Positions 6,816 to 7,500 of a DNA stretch of 7,500 bases are shown here, piece after piece; within the stretch, counting starts at the first letter, position 1, and each line of letters opens with the position of its first letter. The stretch is taken from contig DNBN01000328.1 of the NCBI GenBank assembly GCA_003491845.1, positions 1-7,500 of the forward strand, read 5' to 3'. The notes beneath the pieces are model-generated. The model made no database searches. It had not been told where the DNA came from and saw only the letters and a list, made by a program, of their open reading frames with translations. Made by a program: the position numbers and the translations under genes. Origin of the DNA: Porticoccaceae bacterium. Lineage in GTDB: Bacteria; Pseudomonadota; Gammaproteobacteria; Pseudomonadales; Porticoccaceae.

Positions 6816-6840
6816 AGTTCCACCTTTAAAATGCTATATT
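6811..6840 (+). promoter_or_regulatory. Candidate promoter for the right-edge gene
   Basis: TTGAGA (6811-6816) and TATATT (6835-6840) are separated by 18 bases, a good sigma-70 pattern. Transcription would start near 6847, about 36 bases before the ATG at 6883. No equally good promoter was seen for fadB on the other strand within 6723-6882. Confidence 0.5.
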
Positions 6841-6868
6841 AGTCTGGCCATCCCTTCATTTTACTGTA

Positions 6869-6887
6869 ATCATTAGGGATGAATGAT
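6869..6887 (+). repeat. Hairpin covering the start codon of the right-edge gene
   Basis: ATCATT (6869-6874) and AATGAT (6882-6887) are perfect 6-base inverted arms around the 7-base loop AGGGATG. In RNA this would put the Shine-Dalgarno-like AGGG in the loop and the ATG at 6883 in the stem. The stem is weak (one G-C pair per arm). Confidence 0.35.
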
Positions 6888-7500
6888 CAATAAGTTGTCG
6901 CCAATTTCAGTCGAAGGAGTACCCATCATTACAGCGTTAACCTTAACATCGCTCAGTATGAAACCTTTGGAAGTAGTGGACCTTTATCTAAATGAGCCGG
7001 ATTCTGGAGGCGAACATTCAGATGATCAGTATAAAATCATCGTTAAAATTCATAAGTCTGATCACGAAAACATAGGGCTTCTTAATCGAGCAGTTGATTT
7101 AGTTTGCCAAACACAGTGGCCACGTGGAGTACCCAAAAATTACGTATCTCCATTTGTCGACGGAGATACATTAGTGGACAAAAATCCCGCGTTGACGAGT
7201 TATTATATAGTTACATTTAAGCATCCAGAGCCACCAAAATTGCACCCTAAAAATTCCAGCATCACCGTTGGCGACCTGGTTAGGCTGCATGGCTGCGCCG
7301 AGCTCGATCTAAAAGATAGTAGCGCTACAATTGTTTTAAAACTTGTTCAAGTTGATAAGTGCTATGCCATTGATGATCGCGACAATGATGCGGTTAAAAT
7401 GATGGGCGCTGATCAGCAGGAGCTTTTGGAAGCTTACGTTAAGGCACCTGAAAATATTCGAGTAGCAATAAGAGCAATGTTAAAATTATCTGCCAAAGAC
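6883..7500 (+). CDS. Phage-type single-stranded-DNA-binding protein-like (DUF2815/gp2.5-like), cut by right edge
   Basis: An open frame from ATG 6883 runs 206 codons to the window edge without a stop. The family call is tentative and from memory. The middle carries KIIVKIHKSD (to about residue 60), then WPRGVPKN (about 79-86), PFVDGD (about 90), PEPPKL (about 116), VGDLVRLHGCAEL (about 129-141), and a strand ending in VLKLVQVDK. This order, with K-S-D, then P-F/L-x-D-G-D, then a basic-G turn and LxxVQ, is what phage DUF2815 OB-fold proteins of the T7 gp2.5 type show; they coat single-stranded DNA during phage replication. The start is uncertain: ATG 6883 has AGGG only 4 bases away, ATG 6958 has no ribosome site, and a strong AAGGAG at 6914-6919 is 8 bases before an in-frame ATT at 6928. 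Residues after about 165 extend beyond the usual OB-fold core. It is divergent from fadB. The DNA-binding role is inferred. Confidence 0.5.
   Translation, partial: MINKLSPISVEGVPIITALTLTSLSMKPLEVVDLYLNEPDSGGEHSDDQYKIIVKIHKSDHENIGLLNRAVDLVCQTQWPRGVPKNYVSPFVDGDTLVDKNPALTSYYIVTFKHPEPPKLHPKNSSITVGDLVRLHGCAELDLKDSSATIVLKLVQVDKCYAIDDRDNDAVKMMGADQQELLEAYVKAPENIRVAIRAMLKLSAKD

Noticed and set aside
6723..6882. FadR or PsrA operator upstream of fadB
   Set aside because: I looked for the FadR-type CTGGT-N-CGACC pattern and the PsrA-type GAAAC-N4-GTTTC pattern. Only a loose CTGGCCATCCC resemblance at 6844-6854 was seen, too weak to report.

Overview
The window looks like chromosomal DNA from a gammaproteobacterium, probably marine and heterotrophic. 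The evidence is the long isocitrate lyase of the Pseudomonas/Acinetobacter class, a malate synthase G, and a FadB whose catalytic residues carry the same numbers as in E. coli. By eye the DNA is somewhat A+T rich. I cannot place it at genus level.

Layout from left to right. At 1-633 (minus) is the N-terminal 211 residues of malate synthase G (glcB), cut by the left edge. At 746-1636 (minus) is a LysR-family regulator, which has an in-frame TAG between its only supported ATG starts and its conserved first helix. At 1801-3381 (plus, divergent from lysR) is isocitrate lyase (aceA), with a T-N11-A inverted repeat, a good -10, a Shine-Dalgarno and a clear terminator. At 3500-3952 (plus) is a small, probably exported protein with an NTF2/SnoaL-like look. 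From 3953 to 4562 no gene could be supported; the stretch contains a palindrome and possibly a gene remnant. At 4563-6722 (minus) is fadB, the multifunctional fatty-acid oxidation protein, without the fadA that usually follows it. At 6883-7500 (plus, divergent from fadB, cut by the right edge) is a protein resembling phage single-stranded-DNA-binding proteins of the DUF2815/gp2.5 type.

The recognised enzymes form one theme. FadB helps degrade fatty acids to acetyl-CoA. Isocitrate lyase and malate synthase let the cell grow on that acetyl-CoA through the glyoxylate shunt. The LysR protein sits between the two shunt genes and is the obvious candidate regulator. The phage-like gene at the right edge does not fit this theme and may mark the start of a different, possibly mobile, region. 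I found no CRISPR array, tRNA, rRNA, insertion sequence or complete defence system in these 7.5 kb.
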